Positions 1 through 9,800 of a DNA stretch of 64,000 bases are shown here, in pieces. How positions within the stretch are numbered: the stretch's first letter is position 1; every line of letters starts with the position of its first letter. Source of the DNA: Neurospora tetrasperma FGSC 2508 (taxonomy: Eukaryota; Ascomycota; Sordariomycetes; Sordariales; Sordariaceae); contig NW_009799179.1 of the NCBI RefSeq assembly GCF_000213175.1, forward strand, positions 5,987,658 through 6,051,657, given 5' to 3'. The position numbers were made by a program, and so were the translations under genes. The notes under the pieces were generated by a model. That model saw only the letters and a list, made by a program, of their open reading frames with translations, was not told the origin of the DNA and searched no databases.

Positions 1-258
1 GGGGAGTTGGGTCGATACTAGGTACTGGGAGGAGAGAGTACGGCGGTGAGAGGAGGAGAAAATACGGATAGTACAGCGGCGAGGGGAGGTTCAGCAACGA
101 GAGGAGGTACAGCAACGAGAGGAGGCACAGCTTACAAGGGTGGGTGACCCAGCTACGAATGTTACAGACATGGAAATTTACCGCCAAAACCCGATAATTT
201 ACATATCGGCTGACATAGGGTGCGCCTAGGAACCGTTGGGGTGCGGGTAGGGTTTCCC
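1..258 (+). mobile_element. MULE, C-terminal tail and right end only (window-truncated)
   Basis: This is the last part of a Mutator-like element on the plus strand; the rest lies left of the window. The first 130 bases read as a charged tail (a GRYWEERVRR-like stretch, then EEVQQR repeats), matching the tail of the MULE at 11707-17984 (GKYWEIRAREQ). The right terminal inverted repeat follows and ends at 258 in GGGTGCGGGTAGGGTTTCCC. It carries the family's subterminal signature, a CGGCTGACATAGGGTGCG-type stretch. No transposase core is visible here. The family assignment comes from the tail and the end, so it is firm only by comparison with the fuller copies. Confidence 0.7.
121..258. repeat. 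Inverted repeat arm (partner 1762-1905)
   Basis: The stretch from GGAGGCAC at 121 to GGGTTTCCC at 258 is repeated in inverted orientation at 1762-1905, with small differences. The similarity continues more loosely into 31-120 and 2038-2095 through GAGAGGAGG-type repeats. Each arm is a MULE right end plus part of the transposase tail, and both tips face the fragment between them. Confidence 0.85.
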
Positions 259-1761
259 TAATAAAACCTCTATTTTATAGGTATAAGGTAGACTATATTA
301 GGCTTTAGAGCTATTTGAATAAAGTTTAAGAGGCGTACTATGGAATTTTAACCGTTTAAAGGGTAGTATTGTATTGAATTTATAGTATTGGCGGTCTAAA
401 AGATTAAGTACCTACGTAGATGATTTATACGGGCAATTACCTATCTACTCGCGGTTAACCTACTTAACCCGTATATATAAATTAAACTTAGTTAATTTAT
501 TTATATAAACTTTATAAGGGTAGTTTATATACTAGAGATAAGGCTTATATAGCTCAATCAACCTACTACGAACCGAAAAACTATAGTTCTTAATAGAGCT
601 ATTATTAGCTTCGTTTAATAATATGGTTCTTTATTTCTAATTAAAGTAATTATTAGTATGGTAACTTACCTACTCCTTCTTATAGAGTAATAGTATCTCC
701 TATATTTACGAGACAATATCCTCCTACTTTTTATAAAATTAATATTATAAAATGGATTAAGCGCACTCAAAATCCTCTACGTCCGAGGAATAAATTATAT
801 ATTGCTATATAAAGAATAGTACTAACCTTATATTAGTAACCTAATTTAGTAAAGGATCGAGACCTACCTTCGCTCTAATAATTATAGTAACCCGGGCGTT
901 ATATTATTTTAACTCTTTAAAATCTTTCTTATCGCATTATTCTTATACGTCGTAGTTAAATAAAAAGCTGGGAGACAATAGGGAGTTAGAAGACGATAGG
1001 GACGAAGCTGGGGGTAAAGGATTATATACCTAATCTTTTTTAAGTTTATTAACAATATTGCAATTGAGGTACTACATATAACGCTACTACTAAATATTAG
1101 GGAAGGTCTTATTGATTACCTTTATAAACTAGGGGTCGCCGTTAATTATAACTATTATAGGGTAAAGGATTTTAAAATCCTTAGCCGTTTCTTTAATATA
1201 CTTAAGTAAGAAGGTAAATCCCTCCTCCCTGTCGTTATCAAAGAACGCTTAAAAGATTAGTATAGAAGTCTTTTCTAGTATTGGAATTACCCTTTAAATA
1301 AAGGGGAGGTTATAGTAGTTAGTCTTATACGTAGTATCGATTAATAACGTTTATAGAAACCTTAACTATATCCGGCGCTAGCGGTTAATTACTTGGAATA
1401 CGTAACGTAATATATTATCGTCGTCGCCCTCAAAGAACTCGCTCTTAAATATAACGGTATTACTATAGTAGTTATTATAAACCCTCTTAAGAAACGCTTA
1501 AGTATTATTATAACCCTCCCATATTTTATAATATACGGTTTAACGTATATTATTGAAATTACGATACGTTTAAAGGATTTTAAGATACTTCTCCTTTACT
1601 ATAGCGAAAATAGTTTGTATTGTAAGGTCGTATTGTAGGAGAAGTTTGCCTAAAAACTTATTAATTTTATAGTTAACTTTATAGTAGAAAGTTTTAGTAC
1701 GAAATATAAAGTAGCCTTCTAGTATATATAAGGGGGGGTAGCCTTAGTATATTAAATTTAT
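259..1761 (-). pseudogene. MULE transposase fragment between two inverted MULE ends
   Basis: The minus strand reads as the middle and C-terminal part of a MULE transposase (MURA/FAR1 type). The first catalytic block is readable as DTTYKTNYYNLPF near 1340-1380. It is followed by an EKTS..F segment, then IINGDPQF, where the second Asp of the DRD-type motif is Asn. Near 300 comes a SLPYTYKIEVLL block that matches LPYTYKIEVLL in the 11707-17984 element. Many in-frame TAA/TAG codons lie at expected Gln positions. Both ends stop abruptly at the termini of other MULE copies, so N-terminus and final C-terminus are missing. Nucleotide similarity to 12450-13500 and 16740-17130 is obvious. It is a dead fragment; its odd setting between inward-facing termini is treated as a finding. 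Confidence 0.8.
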
Positions 1762-2384
1762 AGGAAACCCTACCCGCACCCCAACGGCTCCTACGCGCAC
1801 CCTATGTCAGCCGATATGTAAATTATTGGGTTTTAGCAGTAAATTTCTATGTTTCTAATTTCTGGTAATATTCGTAGTTGGGTCACCTACCCTTGTGCCT
1901 CCCGTTGTCATTCAGTACCTCACTATGACTCAAATCTCATAATATCTCTATAGAGTTGCTGTCTACTCTAGTCCAAATACTAACATCTAACAACTCAGAA
2001 AGTTCGTCAGATGAGCTAGTTGACGATACCTCAGTAGCCTCCTCTCGTTACTATACCTCCTCTTGTTGCTATACCTCCTCTCGCCGCCTCCGTTACGTAC
2101 ATTAAGTGCGTTGAGTGTAAATAGGTATGGTGCAAATAGGTGTAGTGTAAATAGGTGTAGTGTAAATGGGCGTAGTGTAATGGGTGTAGTATGGGTGCGA
2201 TTGGTTGTGTGAAAAAGAGTGAAAGAAATTGACGAAGTTAGGGGAATGTTGGGTGTATTGAAAAGACGAAATTTTGCGGGTAAAAACGGGATTTACAATG
2301 TCAGGTGTTATCAGCTGGACCGCCCCAGTTTTCTGGTGGGGGTCCGTGCGTGTAAGTTTTTGGTGTGTGTCGGCAAGTTAACTC
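1762..2384 (-). mobile_element. Non-autonomous MULE: left end, transposase tail, right end
   Basis: Read on the minus strand, this 623-bp unit starts at 2384 with a left-type end (GAGTTAACTTGCC) holding the same subterminal sequence as 11707-11880 (ACCAGAAAACTGGGGCGG, then CACCTGACATTG). A 15-bp tandem array follows, then a MULE C-terminal tail (SSDELSELLDVSI), then a right-type end with CCCTACCCGCACCCC at its tip. The catalytic core is absent, so it could only move with help in trans. The two termini differ in their outermost bases, unlike the matched ends of the other copies, so it could also be two abutting fragments. The flank at 2385-2392 is TTTTATTA. Confidence 0.65.
2115..2198. repeat. 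15-bp tandem array in MULE left end
   Basis: About five tandem units close to GTGTAAATAGGTGTA are followed by a partial unit. A related, more decayed array (reverse complement, ACACCA-type) occupies about 11895-11975 in the left end of the 6.3-kb MULE. Subterminal arrays of this sort are known transposase-binding regions in MULEs and other DNA transposons; binding here is inference. Confidence 0.7.
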
Positions 2385-2635
2385 TTTTATTATTAGGATA
2401 AACTAGGCTAAATACATCTTGTTCCGCTAGTATAAGGCGCTTTTTACTAGCTATAGGGTAGTTGTTAGTCTTTTGTAGAGGAGGTAGTTTATTATTAACG
2501 AGGGTGCTTCTCGAAGTTGTTTAAATTAGGCGCTTTTATTTATTAAATAATTTTAAGTACGAACTTTAAAAGTATATCGATAAATCAATCCTATTCAATG
2601 CTTATATACCTTATTAAAAATAGTAGACTCTTATT
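2385..2635. other. AT-rich spacer, nothing recognised
   Basis: This is an AT-rich stretch between a MULE end and the left end of a Helentron. No coding signal, repeat or RNA structure could be assigned. Confidence 0.5.
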
Positions 2636-3164
2636 GAGACGCCTATGCATTCAGAGCTTGAGCGTTCGTAGGCCGAAAGGTAACATGGAAGATCCACACC
2701 AAAGGTCGTAGTCTATAGGCCCACAACGTAAGCGAGGAAGGCGCGGCGTATCTATCTATTAGCGGTCAGAATGCAAAAAAATACCCGTCTTAGTACGGCT
2801 TGGCAGTCCCAAATAGGAAAACTTGGCGCTAAGCAGGATACGGTTCGAATAGCAGTTCGAAAAAGCCACTTTTTCCTTTGCAATTGAGATTCATTCTCGA
2901 CCGTCGCGTGCACCAGAGTGCACATAGTATCAAAATGACGAGGAGAAAAAGACGGTCATTTTGGTACCGGTCGCATCTTAGTGCACGCGATGGTTGCTGA
3001 GAAAAATGCAAAAGAAAGAAAAAAGGTAAAAGAAAGAAGAAAAAGTCATGACTACGCCTTTAACCCTAGGATTTTAGGAGGGGTTAGGGTTAGGGTTCGA
3101 AATGGAAGATTGAAAAATCTGGAAAAGAAAAAATGGAAAAAAATGGAAAAATTTTGCATTTGAG

Positions 3165-4006
3165 NNNNNNNNNNNNNNNNNNNNNNNNNNNNNNNNNNNN
3201 NNNNNNNNNNNNNNNNNNNNNNNNNNNNNNNNNNNNNNNNNNNNNNNNNNNNNNNNNNNNNNNNNNNNNNNNNNNNNNNNNNNNNNNNNNNNNNNNNNNN
3301 NNNNNNNNNNNNNNNNNNNNNNNNNNNNNNNNNNNNNNNNNNNNNNNNNNNNNNNNNNNNNNNNNNNNNNNNNNNNNNNNNNNNNNNNNNNNNNNNNNNN
3401 NNNNNNNNNNNNNNNNNNNNNNNNNNNNNNNNNNNNNNNNNNNNNNNNNNNNNNNNNNNNNNNNNNNNNNNNNNNNNNNNNNNNNNNNNNNNNNNNNNNN
3501 NNNNNNNNNNNNNNNNNNNNNNNNNNNNNNNNNNNNNNNNNNNNNNNNNNNNNNNNNNNNNNNNNNNNNNNNNNNNNNNNNNNNNNNNNNNNNNNNNNNN
3601 NNNNNNNNNNNNNNNNNNNNNNNNNNNNNNNNNNNNNNNNNNNNNNNNNNNNNNNNNNNNNNNNNNNNNNNNNNNNNNNNNNNNNNNNNNNNNNNNNNNN
3701 NNNNNNNNNNNNNNNNNNNNNNNNNNNNNNNNNNNNNNNNNNNNNNNNNNNNNNNNNNNNNNNNNNNNNNNNNNNNNNNNNNNNNNNNNNNNNNNNNNNN
3801 NNNNNNNNNNNNNNNNNNNNNNNNNNNNNNNNNNNNNNNNNNNNNNNNNNNNNNNNNNNNNNNNNNNNNNNNNNNNNNNNNNNNNNNNNNNNNNNNNNNN
3901 NNNNNNNNNNNNNNNNNNNNNNNNNNNNNNNNNNNNNNNNNNNNNNNNNNNNNNNNNNNNNNNNNNNNNNNNNNNNNNNNNNNNNNNNNNNNNNNNNNNN
4001 NNNNNN
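3165..4006. other. Assembly gap (842 N)
   Basis: This run of undetermined bases is followed directly by twelve G (4007-4018). In the sister copy the same spot is a homopurine/homopyrimidine run (50807-50856), so the gap probably holds a simple repeat that was hard to sequence. Open frames that appear to cross it are artefacts. Confidence 0.95.
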
Positions 4007-4091
4007 GGGGGGGGGGGGAGGAAGGCTTTTTCTCTAATATAAGTAAAGGAAAAGGCGTCCACTTCTAATAATCTGAGTTAGTTACTCAATA

Positions 4092-4164
4092 AGCTTAGTA
4101 GTTTAATAGTTATTATATTACTCTACCTTTGTAGAGGTTGTCTGTTCAATCCAGCTTGGAGTCA
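4092..4164 (+). ncRNA. tRNA-like sequence inside Helentron copy 1
   Basis: These 73 nt keep tRNA spacing. An A-box-like TAGTTTAATAGTTA occupies positions 8-21. Exactly 32 nt separate A21 from the T loop TTCAATC (54-60). T33 is in place, the T stem pairs 4 of 5, and the anticodon stem TTACT/TGTAG pairs 4 of 5. The acceptor arm AGCTTAG/TGGAGTC pairs with several wobbles, and A73 is present. T5 (4167-4171) follows two bases later, as in a Pol III terminator. The D stem is not formed and position 37 is T, so it is unlikely to give a working tRNA. The apparent anticodon is ACC. It is a tRNA relic or tRNA-derived Pol III unit, shared with 50661-50733. Confidence 0.5.
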
Positions 4165-4386
4165 AGTTTTTAATTAAAAAAAAAGGAAATCCAAAATTTG
4201 ATCAAAAGAATTTTCTAATTATATTATTTTATATACAGAAACTATATAGAAAGAATGGAAATGAACTTTCCAAATCCATAAATTTAACAAGGAAGAAGTT
4301 AAAAAATAACTTATCTTTTTTTCTAAAAAAAAAGAAAAGTAACTTTAAAATTTTATTAGAAGTAAATCTTTGGGCGTCTCTCTATC

Positions 4387-4415
4387 TCCCCTAGACTTTG
4401 GCTCCGCCCAGGGGA
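4387..4415 (+). other. Helentron 3' terminal hairpin, copy 1
   Basis: Stem TCCCCTAG/CCAGGGGA has one A-C mismatch, with GACTTTGGCTCCGC-like sequence in the loop. The other copies use TTCCTTGGC/GCCAAGGAA at the same position, so paired bases changed on both arms. The inverted end motif GGGCGTCTC lies just upstream. Confidence 0.75.
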
Positions 4416-4425
4416 ATTGTATTTT

Positions 4426-4650
4426 ATTTCTTATATATTGTCCAACGAAGGTTTTAATTAGTAACCTAGGCTTTACTAGATTAACGGTTTATATTCATAA
4501 TCCGTTTAGATTTAATAATTTTAAACTATTCTACTCCTATATTCTAATGTTCAGTCTCGATATAAAATTAAATAAGCGATCCTTCTTTATTACTACCGAA
4601 TGTAGCTTTGTAATTAATATATTTGGTAATATAGGAATAGATTTAATTAA
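4426..4650 (-). pseudogene. Unidentified coding relic, 3' part
   Basis: On the minus strand the frame that runs up to the MITE from 5139 seems to resume here (PILPNILITKLHSVVIKKDR, then a NLNGL-type stretch), ending where the Helentron begins. The product is not recognised. A run of Gln-type stop codons suggests a RIP-damaged coding sequence and not random DNA. It belongs with 5139-6830. Confidence 0.4.
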
Positions 4651-5130
4651 GAGACTTCCTCGGCGGGCAGTGTCACTTCCCTCCGTAGGCAGTGTTACTG
4701 TCTATATAGTTAAATCTATATAATATTCCTACGCGGGCAGTGTCACTACTACCCCTAACCCTAATGAATTTGTATTTGAACATGTTGAACTTAGCTATTT
4801 GCAGCTATCGTAAGATTTGGATTTTGACGTTGCGCGATTTCTTTGCAGTGTAGAATCAATAAAATGGGAGTAGCCAGCCAAACTCACTACCATAAGTTTA
4901 CCAAAACTGGTTGTATCAACACGAGTAGTTGAATTAGAAACTTATTACTAACACTATCATCTACAGCATTAGTATTACCAAGCGACTACTAGAATTTTAA
5001 ATACTATAAGAAATATAATAGGTTGGGGTTTACTGTAACACTGCCCGCGTAGGAATATAATATAGATTTAACTATATGGACAGTAACACTGCCTACGCAG
5101 GGAAGTGACACTGCCCGCCGAGGGACTCTC
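4651..5130. mobile_element. 480-bp MULE-type MITE
   Basis: Terminal inverted repeats of about 95 bp (left tip GAGACTTCCTCGG, right tip GAGAGTCCCTCGG on the other strand) are flanked by the exact 8-bp duplication TTAATTAA (4643-4650 and 5131-5138). Ends and subterminal sequence resemble the 3.1-kb MULE at 24687-27788, including the CAGTGT repeats, a CCCCTAACCCTAA tract near 4752, and internal sequence such as GTTGAACTTAG. It therefore looks like an internally deleted relative of that family. It keeps many CA and TG dinucleotides, so it suffered less RIP than its surroundings and probably inserted late. Confidence 0.85.
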
Positions 5131-5138
5131 TTAATTAA

Positions 5139-6830
5139 ATATACGTTTATTAATCCAAGGGGAAATAAATTACTTGAAAATAGTCTTATATTATGAATTG
5201 GTGGTATTTAAATTATAGTTAAAAATATATGGATTGTCCGAAATAATATTGTTGAAAAATGATTGTATAGTAATAATATAGTGAGACTTTAGAGTGCGAT
5301 GGGTGTTTAAAGTATATTAGCGAAGGTTCTTGAACCTGCTTTTTCGAAGGTCGATTTGGAAATTATAAGCCCGTTTAATAATAGAGCCGGCGAACTAATT
5401 GTAGTAGAATAAGAATAATAATTATCGGACTTCCTTAATAATTTCGTTGATTACAGTTGGATTATCCTTGGGTACAGTAATACTTCGAGGAATGTCGGTA
5501 TATAAAGGGGTTAACAGGAAATTAGGGTGGGAATTATAATAGTAGTCGTTGGTAATAGAGTTATATTATAAGTAGGAAGGTACATTAGTCTCTTGAAGAT
5601 TCCAAAGATTAGTCCGGGTCGGCTCATAGAAATATTCTGGATATATATCTTCTAACCGACTAGTACCATTATACCTTGGGCGATTCCTAGTACTTAAATT
5701 ACAACTACTATAGCTATAACCACTACTACAAATAGGCGTTTCTAACTATCGGCTACTACGGCTACTACGGCTACCACTATGACTAGATGGGCTAGGAGTA
5801 TTAAAGTCGGTAAATTCTTCGTTATCGAAATTATTGAAGCCTAAATTAGAAGGACTAAGCTCTTTGTTATCGAAGGTACCAGATGCACTAAAAATGCTAG
5901 TACTAGAAATGCCAGTACCAGAAATGCTAGTACTAGAAGGACTATTAGAAGGAGTACTAGAAACACTAGGACTAGAAGGAGTATTGGAAGGACTAATATT
6001 GCTAAGGTCGTCCTCGTTATCTTTATCGACTATAGGGGCTAGAAATATCCCCTTCATGCCTATTGCTAAATGCCCGGTGTCCTAGCTTGTAGTGGTTGTA
6101 GTGGCGGCTTTTGAATATTAAGTTTGGGTTTGTCGAAGAATAATAGTAATAGCAGTGCCTTCCTATTCTTACTCCTTTATAGTATACGTATTCTTTTCAT
6201 TAGCCGTTCTCCTACTTTTTATTCCTTATTTAAATCCGAGAATTCGTTGGACTTATTATTTCCAAAACTAATTAATTTAGCCTTTTCCCGCTCAAATTGC
6301 TTACCCTTATCCTGTATAGTCTTTCTTCGCTTAGCCTCTTTGCACTACCTCTTTTATTTCGCGTTATCTTTAGCCTATTCGAATAATTTACTAATATAGT
6401 CTTCTTCGTCTAATCGAACTTTCTCTTCTTCGGCTTAACAACATTGCTCGGTTTAATAACGTTAATCGGCTTAACAATATTAATCCGCTTAGCGGCGTTA
6501 TTCGGCTTAGTAGCGTTATTTAGTTTCGTTAACTAAACGAATACGCTTAGTATCTTAACGACGTTACTCGGCTTAGCGATATTATTCAGCTTAATAATAT
6601 TATTCAGCTTCGTTAGTTAAATAATTACGCTTAACGTTTTAGCGAGCCTATACCTTCCGTTAACGAATTTACTTATCAATTTTTTAATAAATATAAGATG
6701 TTATATACTAACATCGCTTCCGGCAGTTATATTTTAGTTATTATATAATTAACTTCAATTTTACAACGATAATAATAACGAAGGTAACTTCCGTTTCCAA
6801 GGGGGTACGATTTTCTTTTTACCTTATTAC
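5139..6830 (-). pseudogene. Unidentified coding relic with six-residue Gln/Arg repeat
   Basis: The minus strand carries a decayed protein-like frame from about 6790 to 5139. Near 6660-6420 an 18-bp period encodes a six-residue repeat of the form A-E-Q-x-x-Q, reading expected Gln positions that are now TAA/TAG. A charged, coiled-coil-like stretch follows (DEEDYISKLFEQAKDN region), then a Ser/Pro/Thr-rich stretch (6057-5746, open for 103 codons), then a conserved-looking block with ITVPKDNPTVINEIIKEV. I do not recognise the family. It could be a host gene or the structural gene of some element. The MITE interrupts it; Ty3 relic A begins at its upstream side. Confidence 0.45.
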
Positions 6831-9800
6831 TATATGCGTTTTATTATTATTGTAATTTTATTAAAGACCTTTTTAAATTATCTAGGAATTTTACCAGCTT
6901 TAAAGTACTTTGTATACGATAAGTCCGAAAAGCCGGGGGGATAGGATTATATAGGTTCGACGCCTATTCGTAGGTAGAAATTGTAATTGGTAAAGAAGGG
7001 GGAAACGCTTATAGAATTTAATTTTATATTATTATTAAAAAATTTAATTAGTAGTAGCTAGCGACTTAATTATTTTAAGTTTAATTTATATAGGTACGGA
7101 AGTAGCGTTCTGTTTTTATATCAATATATTCCGTTTGTCCGTTAGTTTATTGGTAGAAAGCCGAGGAGGGTTGTAATATAATGCTTAGTTTTACGGAGAG
7201 TGCCCTCTAGAATTATAATACGAATTAGGAGCCCCTACCTAATATAATAGTATTGGGTAACTTGTAGAGGGTAAAAATGTTATTTATAAAGCGTTTAATA
7301 AATTTATTAATTGTTAATATCTTTATTAGGATATAGTATTATATTTTAATTAATATATTAACAACGATAGCAATATATTTAAATTCCCGGCCCCCTCTTT
7401 TATATAAAGTTATAGGTATAATATAGTTTATAGTAATATTCTTCTAAAGTACGAATAGTATTAGTAACGGTTTTAATAAGCCGATTGGAGAGGAGTAGGA
7501 GTGTTTTATCTTTATATATTATAAATACACTTTATAATAAGATTGTACAATTTTATTTATACCCGGCTAATAGAACGACCTATTTAGTATTATATATATT
7601 TTATCCCGTCTTTAGTAGTTTACTAGTACTAATTCGTAATAATGCTGGATAAACTAGAGTTGTAGGGCGGCGTTAATAAGATTTATAATAATTACTAAGT
7701 ATATATACGTTCGTCCATTTATAATATAATATTCGGTAAAGGCTACCTTCCTTATATTATTCCGAATAGCTTTAGGCTATTTATAGCAACCTAGGTTAAT
7801 AATAGCGGTAACAACGTTTTAATAGAATATAAAATTATAGTAATTAGCTTTAATTAGCTTATTTGAAGATATTTCTTTTATCCTAAATTTGTAAGTAGTA
7901 ATATAATTTATAAATACAGATAGGTTAAAGAGAGCTTTATTCTTAATTAATAATTAATTGTTATAATATTATTAAATATATCCTCCGGCTTCCGGCTTAA
8001 AGCGTTGGGCTATACTTAGAGAATAACCGGTCGATATTTAATTATAAAATTAAATTAGGAAAGAAAATATAATTAATATATATACTAGGGCGTAAGTTTT
8101 TCATTCTTTGTAAAGGTTTATAACCTTTAATAATCTATTAATATTTTAAAACCGTTTTAGGCGCTTTAAAATTCTAGGGATTATTCTTCGAATATTTTAC
8201 TAATAATTAGTAGTTCTTTATTATAAATATTATAATTATTTTCGGTTATATAATATTTTTAGGAGAAGTAAGCTACTAAGTAGAGGATTCCCTCTTCGTT
8301 GTACTATAATAATATACTACCTAACGTTTAATTAGAAGCGTCCGTTTCTACGATTATTGGCTTTAATTAGTTAAAAATTTTAAGGATTGGCTTTATAATA
8401 AACGCCCTCTTTATTTCTTTAAAACTTATTTATTAGGCTTTACCTTGGGGCTACGTAGCGGACTTCTTAGTTAAATTATATAGGGGGGTTATTATAATAG
8501 AGAAGTAGTTGATAAAGTATTTATAAAAGTTCGTAAAATTTAAAAAACGTTAAAATTATTATTTTAATTGCGGCGCTTCCTATTTAGTAACGGTTTTTAC
8601 TTTCTCCAGATTTATTTCAATACTTCCTAACGTAATAATTAGCCCGAAGTACTTAGTATATTTAACGTCGAATTTATATTTATCAATATTTAATTAGAGG
8701 CCTACGTTAATTATATATTATAATACTTCGTTTATATACATTATATATTCAGTTTCGTCCTTATAATATACTAAAATATTATCGAAGTAAACGGTAGTAT
8801 AAACGTCTAAAATATTATATAGTACATTATTAATATAATTTTAGAAGGTACCTGGGGCGCTTTAGAATTTGAAAGGTTAGACGAGGGATTTATAGAGGCT
8901 AAATTATATAATAAAGGCGGTGAGTTACTCGTAGCCTTCCTAGATATAAATATAGTTAGATGCTATAATAATATTGAGTTATATAAAGACTTTAGCGTAG
9001 TAAATCGCATTGAAGGTTTCTTTTATAAATAGGAGAGGGTAATAGATCTTTAGGGTAATATTATTAATATTGTAATAATCGATATAAATACGGATTCCGC
9101 CTCCTAATTTTCTAATTAGCAATAATAATAATACCGCTACGGATTAAAAAGGTTATATAAACCCTTTCTAAAGCTAGTCGTTAATTTATTTCTTAATAAT
9201 AGAGGTTTCTATTAGGGATATTATCCGGTAGCGGGCGTTAGGGGGCCATTCCCCTAGGGCGAATTTAATTTTTTAATTATAAACGTATAAAGGAGGAAGC
9301 TCCCTAACGTTCTAGTTATAGAAAGCTTTAATCTTATTCTAGTATTCTTAAGGGAGTTGAAGTTTAATTTCCTTATTAGTCTTCGCCGGCCGGTCCGCCT
9401 TTTTATAGAATTTTTAAGCGTCCTCCTTTATAATTTTAATTATAATAGCCTCGTAAATTACTATATCTTTGTCTAAATACCCCGAGAGAATTATAGTATT
9501 AATAATATTTATAGCCCGTAGCTCCTTAAATTTTATATCTCCTACGTAGGCATTAATAAACTTATAGAGGCGTTCGGGTAGTTCAGTCTTATATTATTAT
9601 CCCTAACTCTCGTAGATATTCTATACTATCTATTCTATAAAGTTATTATATAATTCGCTTTTATAGAGGGTTATAAACCTTTCGAATTCTACGTAGGTTA
9701 TAAAGTATAGTTATAGGTTCTTACGTTGATAGAATTAATTGAAAATTATAGTATTAATATTTATAATATTTATAAGGTTAATACGCTTTATAGTTACTTG

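Larger units (their letters stand above)
2636..4415 (+). mobile_element. Non-autonomous Helentron (Helitron2-like), copy 1
   Basis: The left end (GAGACGCCTATGC) starts a GC-rich block of about 200 bp shared with the autonomous-type copy at 30318 and with the minus-strand copy ending near 51359. Key shared pieces are GGTCGTAGT, CGAGGAAGGCGCGGCG and AGTACGGCTTGGCAGTCC. Downstream are A-rich sequence, an 842-base assembly gap, a tRNA-like sequence with T5 stop, AT-rich sequence, the inverted motif GGGCGTCTC (4372-4380) and the terminal hairpin (4387-4415). No Rep or helicase is present. A GGTTAGGGTTAGGG tract lies at 3078-3091. The asymmetric inverted ends plus terminal hairpin fit Helitron2/Helentron elements. 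The exact 3' base is uncertain by about ten. Confidence 0.7.

Noticed and set aside
3052-4068. Long open frames on both strands across the undetermined bases
   Set aside because: They are open only because the N run cannot be translated.
4092-4164. Functional tRNA gene
   Set aside because: The D stem does not pair and the anticodon differs between the two copies (ACC and AAT), so it was kept only as tRNA-like.
2636-4415. SINE with a tRNA head
   Set aside because: There is sequence of about 1.4 kb upstream of the tRNA-like part, no poly(A) or LINE-like tail at the end, and the ends match an element with Rep-helicase.
4370-4723. 117-codon plus-strand frame
   Set aside because: It runs through the Helentron hairpin, an antisense relic and a MITE end, so it crosses three unrelated pieces.
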